Of a DNA stretch of 64,000 bases, positions 17,657 through 25,769 are shown piece after piece. This DNA comes from Phenylobacterium montanum (GTDB lineage Bacteria; Pseudomonadota; Alphaproteobacteria; Caulobacterales; Caulobacteraceae), in the NCBI RefSeq assembly GCF_018135625.1, contig NZ_CP073078.1, positions 4,062,501 through 4,126,500 of the forward strand, written 5' to 3'. Below the pieces are notes generated by a model, which was not told the DNA's origin, did not search any database, and worked only from the letters and a program-made list of their open reading frames with translations. Every line of letters starts with the position of its first letter. Position 1 is the stretch's first letter. The position numbers and the translations under genes are program-made.

Positions 17657-18328
17657 CTACGCCTTCGGGACCCGCGCCCCGAACAGGGCCGAGCCGACCC
17701 GGACCGAGGTGGCGCCGAAACGGATCGCGGTCTCGAAATCGTCGCTCATGCCCATGGACAGGCGCTCCAGCCCATTGCGGGCGGCGATCTTGGCCAGCAG
17801 CGCGAAGTGCATGGCCGGCTCCTCGTCCGACGGCGGGATGCACATCAGGCCCTCGGGCTGCAGGCCGTAGTCGTCGCGGCAGGCGGCGATGAAGGCGTCG
17901 GCCTCGGCGGGGATCACGCCCGCCTTCTGCGGCTCCTCGCCGGTATTGACCTGGACATAGAGGCGCGGGCTCTTGCCGGCGCGCTGGATCTCCTCGGCCA
18001 GCACCCGGGCCAGCTTGGGTCGGTCCAGGGTCTCGATCACGTCGAAGAAGGCGACCGCCTCGCGCGCCTTGTTGGTCTGCAGGGGGCCGATCAGGTGCAG
18101 GGTCAGGCCGGCCCGGTGCGGCGTCCAGCGCTCCATGGCCTCCTGCACGCGGTTTTCGCCGAAGGTGGTTTGGCCGGCGGCGAGCACCGGCTCTATGTTG
18201 GCCCAGGGCTGGGTCTTGCTGACCGCGACCAGCCTGACGCCCTCGGGATCGCGCCCGGCGGCGCGGGCGGCCCGGGCCATGCGGTCCAGGATCTCGGTGA
18301 GCGGGGCGTAGGGGGCGGGCGTCGTCAT
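17657..18328 (-). CDS. YggS/PLPBP family pyridoxal phosphate homeostasis protein
   Basis: PLP-binding alanine-racemase-fold protein that buffers pyridoxal phosphate and affects amino-acid pools; it has no known catalytic reaction. The PLP lysine is in VRLVAVSKTQ. Other family motifs are FGENRVQEA, HLIGPLQTNKAR, VNTGEEPQKAG, GLMCIPP and LSMGMSDDFETAIRFGATSVRVG near the end. The 223-residue form starting MTTPAPYAPLTEIL was chosen; an upstream extension reads into the divergent gene. Its start codon is one base from the start of the divergent thiE-like gene, so their 5' regions overlap. Confidence 0.93.
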   Translation of the reverse strand: MTTPAPYAPLTEILDRMARAARAAGRDPEGVRLVAVSKTQPWANIEPVLAAGQTTFGENRVQEAMERWTPHRAGLTLHLIGPLQTNKAREAVAFFDVIETLDRPKLARVLAEEIQRAGKSPRLYVQVNTGEEPQKAGVIPAEADAFIAACRDDYGLQPEGLMCIPPSDEEPAMHFALLAKIAARNGLERLSMGMSDDFETAIRFGATSVRVGSALFGARVPKA

Positions 18329-18329
18329 C

Positions 18330-18947
18330 GTGAGCGTGCATACAAGACTTTCCCCCCTGGCCGCCACAGCGCGTCTGCTGTCACGGCGTGCGAACCCCGG
18401 GCTGCCGGGGCTGTGGTTCGTCACCGATCCGGCGCGGACGCCCGATCCTGTCGCCACGGTCGCTCAGTTGCCGCGGGGCTCGGCGGTGATCTTCCGCGCT
18501 TTCGGCGCCACTGACGCGGTGGAGCTAGGACGGGCGCTGCGCCAGGCGACGCGCAAGGCCGGGGTGCTGCTGCTGGCCGGTGCCGACTCGGCCCTGGCCC
18601 GGCGAATCGGGGCGGACGGGATTCACCTGCCGGAGCGGCTGGCGCACCGCGCCGGCCAGCTGAGGCGCGCGCGGCCCGGCTCGCTGGTCACCGCCGCGGC
18701 CCACGACGCGGCCGCCATCCGCAAGGCCCGGCGGGCCGGCGCTCAAGCCGTGCTGGTCTCGCCGGTGTTTCCAAGCCGCAGCCCCTCGGCGGGCCGTCCC
18801 TTGGGCGTGCTGCGCTTTCAGGCCCTGGCGCGCGGCGCCGGCGTGCCGGTGGTCGCTCTCGGCGGGATCAATTCGCGCACGGCGCGGCGGCTGAAGGGGA
18901 CGTGCGCGGCGGGGCTTGCTGCGGTTGAGGGGGTGACCGCCCCCTAA
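18330..18947 (+). CDS. thiamine phosphate synthase / TenI-like protein
   Basis: TIM-barrel protein of the ThiE/TenI family, 205 residues. Recognisable pieces are GLWFVTDP at the first strand, GADGIHLPE, TAAAHDAAAI, VLVSPVFPSRSPSAGRPLG and ALGGINSRTARRL. ThiE condenses HMP-PP with thiazole phosphate to make thiamine phosphate, but the usual GPVFPTxTK segment is altered here, so it may be a TenI-type or diverged enzyme. It is GTG-started, one base from the divergent yggS-type gene, and overlaps the convergent diguanylate cyclase gene by four bases. No other thi genes are near. Confidence 0.72.
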   Translation: MSVHTRLSPLAATARLLSRRANPGLPGLWFVTDPARTPDPVATVAQLPRGSAVIFRAFGATDAVELGRALRQATRKAGVLLLAGADSALARRIGADGIHLPERLAHRAGQLRRARPGSLVTAAAHDAAAIRKARRAGAQAVLVSPVFPSRSPSAGRPLGVLRFQALARGAGVPVVALGGINSRTARRLKGTCAAGLAAVEGVTAP

Positions 18948-19654
18948 CCCGCCCGCCTCTGCGCGTACATGGCGTGGTCGGCCTGGCCCAGGGCCTCCTC
19001 GGCGGTCATGCCGGGGTCCAGCTGGCGCACGCCATAGGTGATCTTCAGCGGCACCAGCCAGTCGCCGCAGGCCACCGGCTGGGTTTCGATCGCCGCGGCC
19101 ATGGCGCCGGCGCGGGCCAGGGCGGCGCCCAGGTCGGCCTGGACCAGGATCACACCGAATTCGTCGCCGCCGATGCGGCCGATCACGTCGCCCTCGCGCA
19201 CATGGGCGGCCAGGCGCTCGGCCACGCCCTTCAGCGCCTCGTCGCCCGCGGCGTGACCGAAGCGGTCGTTGACCGCCTTGAAGCCTTCCAGATCGAAATA
19301 GACCAGGCTGCAGGGGCCGCCAAAGCGTTGGCTGAACGCCAAGATCCGCTTCAGTTCGCGCAGGAAGGCGCGGCGGTTCAGGAGCGGGGTCAGGGCGTCC
19401 AGGTCGGCCAGGTCTTCGGCCTCGTTCAGCCGCGCCTTCAGCCGCCCCACCTCGCCGCGCAACTCGTCGATCTCGCTGATCAGCCGGGTCAGGGCCGCGC
19501 GCACCGCCGGGGTCAGCTCGGCCTCGACGATTCCCAGGAATGAGGCGCTGTCGGGGGCCTGCACGGCGCCCGGCATCTGCGCGGCCTCGGCCACCAGCGC
19601 CGCTCGCCGGCGCACTGCGGAGAGGGGATCAGCCCTCACGCCCAGAAGCTTCAT
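18944..19654 (-). CDS. diguanylate cyclase (GGDEF)
   Basis: Makes cyclic di-GMP. The 236-residue protein has an N-terminal helical, coiled-coil-like region (about 45-85: [20 protein letters not shown]) and one GGDEF domain with intact active site GGDEF (162-166). The allosteric I-site RxxD is present as REGD (153-156), five residues before the active site, so product inhibition is likely. No membrane segment, PAS or receiver domain is seen, so the input signal is unknown. The ATG at 19654 is used. Confidence 0.92.
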   Translation of the reverse strand: MKLLGVRADPLSAVRRRAALVAEAAQMPGAVQAPDSASFLGIVEAELTPAVRAALTRLISEIDELRGEVGRLKARLNEAEDLADLDALTPLLNRRAFLRELKRILAFSQRFGGPCSLVYFDLEGFKAVNDRFGHAAGDEALKGVAERLAAHVREGDVIGRIGGDEFGVILVQADLGAALARAGAMAAAIETQPVACGDWLVPLKITYGVRQLDPGMTAEEALGQADHAMYAQRRAG

Positions 19655-19819
19655 GTGGCTTCATCCGCGCCTGGCTTTCCGTCCCCCGAGGCCGGAATCG
19701 CCAAGCTTGCCCCGAATCCTAGCTGTGATTCGGTTGCGGCCGTAAAGCGCAGCCCTATACTCCGCGCCTTTCCGCGTGGGACTGCCCAAGCTTTTCCCGG
19801 AATCACAAAGGGATGCGAG

Positions 19820-20311
19820 ATGAACGCTGAGTCGGCGCCGGTCGCCATCATCATGGGCAGCCGCTCCGACTGGCCCACCATGAAGGCCGCCGCCGACGCG
19901 CTGGAGGCGCTGGGCGTGGCCTATCATGCCAAGGTGGTCTCGGCGCACCGCACCCCGGACCGCATGTACGCCTTCGCCAAGGGGGCCAAGGCGGCCGGCT
20001 ACAAGGTGATCATCGCCGGCGCCGGCGGGGCGGCGCACCTGCCCGGCATGACCGCGTCGATGACCGAGCTGCCGGTCCTGGGCGTGCCGGTGGAGTCCAA
20101 GGCGCTGAAGGGCATGGATTCGCTGTTGTCGATCGTGCAGATGCCGGGCGGAATTCCGGTCGCCACCCTGGCGATCGGCGAGGCCGGCGCCCGCAACGCC
20201 GGACTGCTGGCTGCGCGGATCCTAGCCCTGGGCGATGCGGACCTGGCCCAGCGCGTTGCCGAGTATGCCGCCCGCCAGAGTGATATGGTGTCCGAAAGCG
20301 TCGAGGACTGA
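19820..20311 (+). CDS. purE: N5-carboxyaminoimidazole ribonucleotide mutase
   Basis: Class I PurE, 163 residues, converts N5-CAIR to CAIR in purine synthesis. The start [20 protein letters not shown] carries the family GSxSDWP motif. [16 protein letters not shown] and [16 protein letters not shown] complete the active site. The ATG at 19820 follows a GGGATGCGAG ribosome-like stretch. purK follows after six bases, the normal bacterial operon. Confidence 0.95.
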   Translation: MNAESAPVAIIMGSRSDWPTMKAAADALEALGVAYHAKVVSAHRTPDRMYAFAKGAKAAGYKVIIAGAGGAAHLPGMTASMTELPVLGVPVESKALKGMDSLLSIVQMPGGIPVATLAIGEAGARNAGLLAARILALGDADLAQRVAEYAARQSDMVSESVED

Positions 20312-20317
20312 GCCTTA

Positions 20318-21403
20318 ATGCCTGAATTTCCGCTGCCGCCCGGTTCGACCATCGGCATTCTCGGTGGCGGCCAGTTGGGCCGGATGCTGGCCTTGGCGGC
20401 CGCGCGGCTGGGCTTCGACACCCTGATCCTGTCGCCGGAGCCGGACGGCATCGCCGGGCGTGTGGCTACACACAATATCGTCGCGCCCTATGACGACCGC
20501 GACGCGCTCGAGGCCGTCGCCCAGATGGCGAGCCTTGTGACCTTCGAGTTCGAGAACGTGCCGGCCCAGGTGGTCCAGACCTTGACCGGCCTCGGCGTCG
20601 AGGTGGCGCCGGGCGCCCTGGCCCTGGCCACCGCTCAGGACCGGGTGGTGGAGAAGACCTTCCTCAATGAATGCGGCGTCCCGACCGTGGCCTTCGCCGC
20701 GGTTGACGACCTTGCGAGCCTTGCCGAGGCCATCGACCGGATCGGCGCGCCGTCGCTGCTGAAGACCCGGCGCGAGGGCTATGACGGCAAGGGCCAGACC
20801 TGGGTCGAGAGCCACGCCGACGCAGCCGCCGCCTGGGAGCGGATCGGCCGGGCCCCGGCGATCCTGGAGGCGCCCGCCGACTTCACACGCGAGCTGTCGG
20901 TGATCGCGGCCCGCAGCCGCTCGGGCGACGTCGTGGCCTATCCGGTGGGCGAGAATCACCACCAGGACGGCATCCTGCGCCGCACCCGCGCCCCGGCCGA
21001 TCTGAGCAAGGCCGCTCGCGAGCAGGCCGAGACCATCGCCGCCCGGATCCTGACGCGCCTCGACTATGTCGGGGTGATGGGGGTCGAACTGTTCGAGTTG
21101 AAGGACGGACGGCTGGTGGTCAACGAATTCGCGCCGCGGGTGCACAATTCCGGCCACTGGACCCTGGACGGCTGCGAGGTCGATCAGTTCGAGCAACACA
21201 TCCGCGCCGTGGCCGGCTGGCCGCTGGGGCCGGTCACGCCCCTGGCCCGGGTGGAGATGGAAAACCTGATCGGCGACGAGATCCACACTTGGCCCAGGCT
21301 CGCCGCCGAGCTGGAGGCGCGCCTTTGGCATTACGGCAAGGCCGAGGCGCGTCCCGGCCGCAAGATGGGCCACGTCAACCGGCTGTGGCCGCTGAAGGAT
21401 TGA
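20318..21403 (+). CDS. purK: N5-carboxyaminoimidazole ribonucleotide synthase
   Basis: ATP-grasp enzyme making N5-CAIR from AIR, bicarbonate and ATP. The 361-residue protein starts MPEFPLPPGSTIGILGGGQLGRM, the typical nucleotide-binding N-terminus. ATP-grasp segments include LLKTRREGYDGKGQ, ELSVIAARS and GVELFELKDGRLVVNEFAPR, then HNSGHWTLDGC. It lies six bases after purE and is convergent with the COQ9-like gene. Confidence 0.95.
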   Translation: MPEFPLPPGSTIGILGGGQLGRMLALAAARLGFDTLILSPEPDGIAGRVATHNIVAPYDDRDALEAVAQMASLVTFEFENVPAQVVQTLTGLGVEVAPGALALATAQDRVVEKTFLNECGVPTVAFAAVDDLASLAEAIDRIGAPSLLKTRREGYDGKGQTWVESHADAAAAWERIGRAPAILEAPADFTRELSVIAARSRSGDVVAYPVGENHHQDGILRRTRAPADLSKAAREQAETIAARILTRLDYVGVMGVELFELKDGRLVVNEFAPRVHNSGHWTLDGCEVDQFEQHIRAVAGWPLGPVTPLARVEMENLIGDEIHTWPRLAAELEARLWHYGKAEARPGRKMGHVNRLWPLKD

Positions 21404-21413
21404 GAACCGGGGG

Positions 21414-22061
21414 TCAGGCCCGGCCGTAACGCATCCGGCCAAGGGTCTCGGCTACGTCGCGCAACAGGGTCGATGGTTTCAGTCCCGCCTTCCAGGTCTC
21501 GAAGGCCATGACGTTCTCGATCCGCGCCGACAGATAGGCGCTGGCCGCCGGACGACCGGAGGAGAGCCGCACGGCCAGGGTCGAGGCGAGGATGCCCGAC
21601 AGGATGGCGCGCTTGGAATAGTGGTTCTCGTCGGTGGCCGTATCGCCGGCCCAGCGCCAGATGATGTCGGCGCTGTCCCAGGTCAGGCGCAGGCCCAGGG
21701 GCGCATTGCCGGGCAGGGCCAGGAAGCCGGCGCAGCGGCGCACCGCCGCCTCGTCCGCCATGGCCGCGTCCAGCCGCGCCTCGACGGCTCTCTGGATTCG
21801 CTGGCGGATCTTCAGCGACTTGGGGTCGACGCCCGAAAGCGCCGCCAGGGCCGCCGCGTCATGGCGCCGCGAGAGCAGGGCGGCCAGGTCGCGGGGGCCA
21901 TTGGGCAGCAGAAGCTCGGCCTCGCCGTCGGACAGGCCCGCCTCGCGTGCGGCCTCGGCGATTAGGCGCTCGCCCCAGCCAAGCCTTGGAGCGAGGCTCA
22001 AGGCCGAGTTCAGCAGGCGCTGTTCGGCGAGGTCGGCCCAGTCGGCTTCCGGTTGGTTCAT
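21414..22061 (-). CDS. COQ9 family protein
   Basis: Member of the COQ9 family, lipid-binding TetR-fold proteins needed for ubiquinone synthesis, where COQ9 presents intermediates to the hydroxylase COQ7. The 215-residue form starts MNQPEADWADLAEQRLLN. The N-terminal part looks like a TetR-type helical domain (LIAEAAREAGLSDGEAELLLP), and the conserved C-terminal part has the DSADIIWRWAGDTATDENHYSKRAIL stretch. The start at 22061 is preferred over an upstream one at 22106. No other ubiquinone genes are adjacent. Confidence 0.85.
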   Translation of the reverse strand: MNQPEADWADLAEQRLLNSALSLAPRLGWGERLIAEAAREAGLSDGEAELLLPNGPRDLAALLSRRHDAAALAALSGVDPKSLKIRQRIQRAVEARLDAAMADEAAVRRCAGFLALPGNAPLGLRLTWDSADIIWRWAGDTATDENHYSKRAILSGILASTLAVRLSSGRPAASAYLSARIENVMAFETWKAGLKPSTLLRDVAETLGRMRYGRA

Positions 22062-22221
22062 GAGCGCCTCTATACACGCAAGCTGTGGCCGACTCACCAT
22101 GGACATTCGGGTGCGCCTCTGGTATCTGCGCGCCCAACATTCGGAAGGGTTCCTTCCGGTGGCGGTTTCGTGTTCGCTGTCACGCCCTTGCAGCCCCGCT
22201 TTCGGGCCAGCGCCAGCGATC

Positions 22222-22240
22222 TAGGAGGACTTGGTCATCG
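22222..22240 (+). promoter_or_regulatory. rpsU ribosome-binding site with unusual start context
   Basis: An in-frame TAG at 22222-22224 overlaps the ribosome site AGGAGG (22223-22228). The only standard start after it is TTG at 22231, just two bases from the site. The codon aligned with the usual rpsU start is ATC at 22237, eight bases away, the normal spacing. Confidence 0.7.
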
Positions 22241-22473
22241 TTCAGATTTTCGTGCGCGACAACAATGTCGACCAGGCGCTCAAGGCCCTGAAAAAGAAGA
22301 TGCAGCGCGAAGGCTCGTTCCGCGAAATGAAGCGGCACGTGCATTATGAAAAGCCGTCGGAGAAGCGTGCTCGCCAGAAGGCCGAGGCCGTCCGCCGCGC
22401 CCGCAAGCTGGCCCGCAAGCGCGCCCAGCGCGAAGGCCTGATCGCCGCGCCAAAGAAGCCCGCCCGCACTTAA
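22231..22473 (+). CDS. rpsU: 30S ribosomal protein S21
   Basis: Small basic ribosomal protein bS21. The sequence [20 protein letters not shown] and the Arg/Lys-rich C-terminal half ([20 protein letters not shown]) are diagnostic. As drawn it starts at TTG 22231 (80 residues). Homologues usually begin [10 protein letters not shown], which aligns the start with an ATC codon at 22237 placed at ideal distance from AGGAGG. Either a TTG with very short spacing or a rare AUC start is used, or the base is a sequencing error. A strong terminator follows. Confidence 0.95.
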   Translation: MVIVQIFVRDNNVDQALKALKKKMQREGSFREMKRHVHYEKPSEKRARQKAEAVRRARKLARKRAQREGLIAAPKKPART

Positions 22474-22499
22474 GAGTCGGACTGGCTACGAGAGTTTCA

Positions 22500-22530
22500 G
22501 GCCGCGCAGGATCGCCTGCGCGGCCTTTGT
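22500..22530 (+). terminator. intrinsic terminator after rpsU
   Basis: Perfect 11-bp stem GGCCGCGCAGG / CCTGCGCGGCC with an ATCG loop, followed by TTTGT, 27 bp after the rpsU stop. Confidence 0.8.
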
Positions 22531-22544
22531 CGTGTCGGGACCGT

Positions 22545-22585
22545 TCCCTTCTCCCCCTCCTTCCCCCGCAAGGGGGGAAGGGATT
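22545..22585. repeat. single copy of family A hairpin module
   Basis: The hairpin CCTTCCCC-CGCAAG-GGGGAAGG at about 22559-22581 matches the end module of the large inverted repeat at 11100-11279. It lies between rpsU and the convergent ABC permease gene and ends in a short T-run on the plus strand. Confidence 0.6.
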
Positions 22586-23863
22586 TTACTCCGCTCTTCC
22601 CGCCAAACTCGCGAAGAAGTGCCTAGGCTCGAACCGTGAGTTCGACAGCGCCCCGGCCCGGAACGCCCGTCCGGCGACCCAGAGCTCCAGGCCCGTCAGG
22701 GCGAACATCAGAGCCCCCGAACCCACCACCTGCCACCAGGGCGGCCCGCTGGCGGCTCTCGCGGCCATCATGAACGGGGTGAAGGGCGGGAACCAGGACA
22801 GGGCCTGCACCAGGGGCGCGTCGGGGTGCAGCATGGCCTGGTTCATGAACACCAGGGGCACGCTGAGCAGGATCATCATCGGCCCCAGGAGGGTCTGCGC
22901 CTCGCGGCTGGTCTCGCAGAAGGCGCCGATGGTGGTGAACAGGGTCGCGTACATCAGATAGCCGCCGATGAAATAGACGGCGAAATAGATGATGAGGCCC
23001 TTGGACAGCATCACCTCGACCAGGGTCTTGACGATCCCGGCGTCGACCTTGAGCAGGATGGCGAGGCCGATGGTGAGCCAGACCCCAAGCACGGTCGAGG
23101 TCACCGCCGCCACGCCAAGGATCTTGCCGCCCATGATCTCGGGCACCGAGGCCGAGGTCAGCAGCACCTCGAGGATGCGGCTCGACTTCTCCTCGATCAC
23201 GCTGTTGAGCAGGATGCCGGCGCCGGTCAGCACCACCATCCACAGCAGAAGGCCCATGGCCAGGCCAATGGCCATCTGCAGCCGCTCGCGATCGTCCACC
23301 CGCCCGCCGGCGGCCTTGGGCGAATAGCTGGTGAGATGCGGCTGCAAGGCGTCGATCGCCGCCAGGGTCTTGGCGTCAACCCCGGCCTTGGCCAGCCGGT
23401 CCTGGCGCATCAGGTCCGAGAGGGCGTTCGAGATCGCGTTCTCCACCGAGCGGTCGGCCGGGTTGCGGCTCCAGGCATCGACGGCGACGCCCTCGCCCTC
23501 CGGACGGATGATCGCGGCGACGTCGAGCCGCCGGCCGTCTGCCAGCTCCGCATCGCCGCCGACAAGGCCGCGCAGGGCGCCGGCCGGATCCGCGCCCAGG
23601 GATGCGGGATGCTCGACCACGGCGACGGGCCGTGTGGAAGGGCCGTGGCGCTCGGCCAGGGCCGGTTCGATCCGTTCGGCATAGGCGCGGCCCGTCTGGT
23701 CCAGCATGGCCACGGTCGGCACCGGGGCCACCGAGTTCGTCTGGCTGGAGGCGAACACCGCCAGGATCAGGCCCACCGGCATCAGGCCCATGGACAGCCA
23801 GAAGCCGATGGTGCGGACATAGGCGGCGTATTCGCGGCCCGCGATGCGCAAAAGGCGCTTCAT
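22586..23863 (-). CDS. ABC-2 type transporter permease (NatB-like)
   Basis: Membrane subunit of an ABC-2 exporter, 425 residues from the ATG at 23863. It has an N-terminal membrane helix (IGFWLSMGLMPVGLILAVFA), a large periplasmic domain of about 170 residues, then five or six membrane helices including NSVIEEKSSRILEVLLTSAS, the hallmark of NatB/YhaP-type permeases. The start overlaps the stop of the ATPase gene (ATGA). Such NatAB-like pairs export sodium or small compounds; the substrate here is unknown. Confidence 0.9.
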   Translation of the reverse strand: MKRLLRIAGREYAAYVRTIGFWLSMGLMPVGLILAVFASSQTNSVAPVPTVAMLDQTGRAYAERIEPALAERHGPSTRPVAVVEHPASLGADPAGALRGLVGGDAELADGRRLDVAAIIRPEGEGVAVDAWSRNPADRSVENAISNALSDLMRQDRLAKAGVDAKTLAAIDALQPHLTSYSPKAAGGRVDDRERLQMAIGLAMGLLLWMVVLTGAGILLNSVIEEKSSRILEVLLTSASVPEIMGGKILGVAAVTSTVLGVWLTIGLAILLKVDAGIVKTLVEVMLSKGLIIYFAVYFIGGYLMYATLFTTIGAFCETSREAQTLLGPMMILLSVPLVFMNQAMLHPDAPLVQALSWFPPFTPFMMAARAASGPPWWQVVGSGALMFALTGLELWVAGRAFRAGALSNSRFEPRHFFASLAGRAE

Positions 23864-24783
23864 GCCGCTTCTCCCGCGCTGGTCAGGACGATGAAGGCGT
23901 CGTGCAGGTGCGGCTCCTTCAGCTCGAAGCGGGTGATGTCCAGCCCTTGCGCGAAGGCGGCGCGCAGGGCGTCCTGGGCCGGGGCGCCGTTCACCAGGGT
24001 CGCCGTCACCTTCAACCCGCCGCCCTCCAGCGGCTCGGCGACGAGGTCGGCCAGGCCCGGCAGGGCGCCGACCTGGCCGGGGTCCAGGGCGCCCTCCAGC
24101 ACCAGCTTGCGCGGCGCGGCGGCCCGGGCGGCCTCGACCCGGCCGTCGAACACCTTGCGCCCCTTGGCGATCAGGACCACCTGCTCGCACAGCCGCTCGG
24201 CGTGCTGCATGACGTGGGTGGAGAACAGGACCGTCGCGCCGCGCTGGGCGAGGCCGCGGATCATGGTCTCCAGCTCCTGCTGATTGACCGGGTCGAGGCC
24301 GGAAAAGGGTTCGTCCAGGATCACCAGTTCGGGTTCGTGGGTCAGGGCCGAGAGCAGCTGGACCTTCTGCGCCATGCCCTTGGAGAGGCTGCGGATCTGG
24401 CGGTTCATGGCGTGGCCCAGGCCGTGCGCCTCAAGGAGCTGCTTGGCCCGCCGCTTCGCCTCGCCGGTGGAGAGGCCTTTCAGGCTGGACAGGAAGGCGA
24501 TGGCGCCGATCGGGGTCATGCGGCGATAGAGGCCGCGCTCCTCCGGCAAAAAGCCGATCTTCTCGCGGATCAGGCGCCCATCCGGCGCGCCCAGCACGCT
24601 GATGCGCCCCGCCGTGGGCTCCACCAGGCCCAGGATCATGCGGATGGTCGAGGTCTTGCCGGCGCCGTTCGGCCCAAGGAAGCCGCAGATGCGTCCCTGC
24701 GCCGCCTCGAAGCTCAAATCCCGGACCGCCTCGAAGTCGCCATAGCGCTTGGTGACCCCCTCCAGCCTCAGCGCCGCCTGCAT
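23860..24783 (-). CDS. ABC transporter ATP-binding protein (NatA-like)
   Basis: ATPase subunit paired with the overlapping ABC-2 permease. Walker A is GPNGAGKTS, the signature LSKGMAQKVQLLSAL and Walker B LVILDEPFSGLDP. An extra C-terminal region of about 90 residues (after residue 215) resembles the DUF4162-type tail of exporter ATPases. The ATG at 24783 with GGGAG upstream was chosen over a TTG at 24795. About 307 residues. Substrate unknown. Confidence 0.92.
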   Translation of the reverse strand: MQAALRLEGVTKRYGDFEAVRDLSFEAAQGRICGFLGPNGAGKTSTIRMILGLVEPTAGRISVLGAPDGRLIREKIGFLPEERGLYRRMTPIGAIAFLSSLKGLSTGEAKRRAKQLLEAHGLGHAMNRQIRSLSKGMAQKVQLLSALTHEPELVILDEPFSGLDPVNQQELETMIRGLAQRGATVLFSTHVMQHAERLCEQVVLIAKGRKVFDGRVEAARAAAPRKLVLEGALDPGQVGALPGLADLVAEPLEGGGLKVTATLVNGAPAQDALRAAFAQGLDITRFELKEPHLHDAFIVLTSAGEAA

Positions 24784-24819
24784 GCCTGCTCCCAAGCCTG
24801 TCGTTGTTGGTCCAGAGCC

Positions 24820-25704
24820 TTACGCGGCTTTCGTCAACGCCTGGCAAACGTGGAGAATTCCATCGACGATCGCGTCGGCGTGCCGACGGCCGAGCAGATT
24901 GGCGTGGCTGGCCGTGGCGACGTTGGCCACATGGCCGTGGCGCGAAGCCTGGGCGGGCCTGGCCTGGATCGCCTTCGACCAGGCGAAGCCGCGCACCGAT
25001 CCGGCGGTCACCACGGCCACCGGCCAGGCTGGATCCAAGGCGCCCGCCTGGCGCGCCTGGCGGGCGGCGGCCTCCCAGTGCTGCACCTCCTCCGAGGCGG
25101 CTCTATTGTGCGGGCCGTGGGCGAAGGCCCAGCGCTTTTGCGGCGCGGCCTCCTCGGTCAGCTCGATACGGTCGCCCAGGGCCGCCGTCAGCGGCTTGAA
25201 CAGGCCCAGGCTCGCCGCCCCCGCGGCCAGGTGCGACAGGCGGCCGAAATGGACCGCATAGCGCCGAACCATCGGGTGGGTGGCGCCCTCCGGGTCGATA
25301 GCGTCGACCAGCACCAACCCCGCCACTTGGCGTGGATTTCGGCCGGCGAACAGGTGCACGTGCAGCCCGGCCATGGAGTGGCCGACCAGGATGAAGGGTC
25401 CACCCTCGCCGATCGCGGCAAGGAGCTTTTCCAGGTCCTCGGCTATGGCCAGGCCGTCGCGGGGCGAGGGGCCGCGGTCGGAGAGGCCGAGGCCCGCGCG
25501 GTCATAGGCTATCGACCTCAGGCCCCGGGCGGCCAGGCGCTCCTGCACCACCGCCCAGTCGGCGGAAAAGCCGAACGAGCCGGCCTCGAACACGATCAAG
25601 GGGGCTGTGGACTTGGGCGGGCCGGCCTCGACCCAGTGCATTCGCCGGCCGCCGATATCGGCGAACCGGCCGCGTGGATCCAAGGCGGCGCGACCCAAAC
25701 CCAT
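24820..25704 (-). CDS. alpha/beta hydrolase
   Basis: Predicted serine hydrolase of 294 residues. The nucleophile elbow is GHSMAG, the oxyanion/strand region reads IVFEAGSFGFSADW, and YDRAGLGLSD precedes the nucleophile by about 35 residues. A C-terminal His is in TASHANLL. There is no signal peptide. It is a close paralogue of the next upstream gene (25770-26771): both share EAGxFGFSADW, YDRAGLGLSD, GHSMAG and ALDPAWPVAV-type segments, so they arose by tandem duplication. Substrate unknown. Confidence 0.88.
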   Translation of the reverse strand: MGLGRAALDPRGRFADIGGRRMHWVEAGPPKSTAPLIVFEAGSFGFSADWAVVQERLAARGLRSIAYDRAGLGLSDRGPSPRDGLAIAEDLEKLLAAIGEGGPFILVGHSMAGLHVHLFAGRNPRQVAGLVLVDAIDPEGATHPMVRRYAVHFGRLSHLAAGAASLGLFKPLTAALGDRIELTEEAAPQKRWAFAHGPHNRAASEEVQHWEAAARQARQAGALDPAWPVAVVTAGSVRGFAWSKAIQARPAQASRHGHVANVATASHANLLGRRHADAIVDGILHVCQALTKAA

Positions 25705-25769
25705 GCCGACTCCCTATCCGGCGAGACTTTACACTGGGAGACTAGCTGCGGATGAAAAGTCCGATCAAG

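Noticed and set aside
23602..25755. A 717-codon open frame on the plus strand
   Set aside because: Opposite the ABC exporter genes and a hydrolase gene with clear motifs; no domain in the plus-strand reading.
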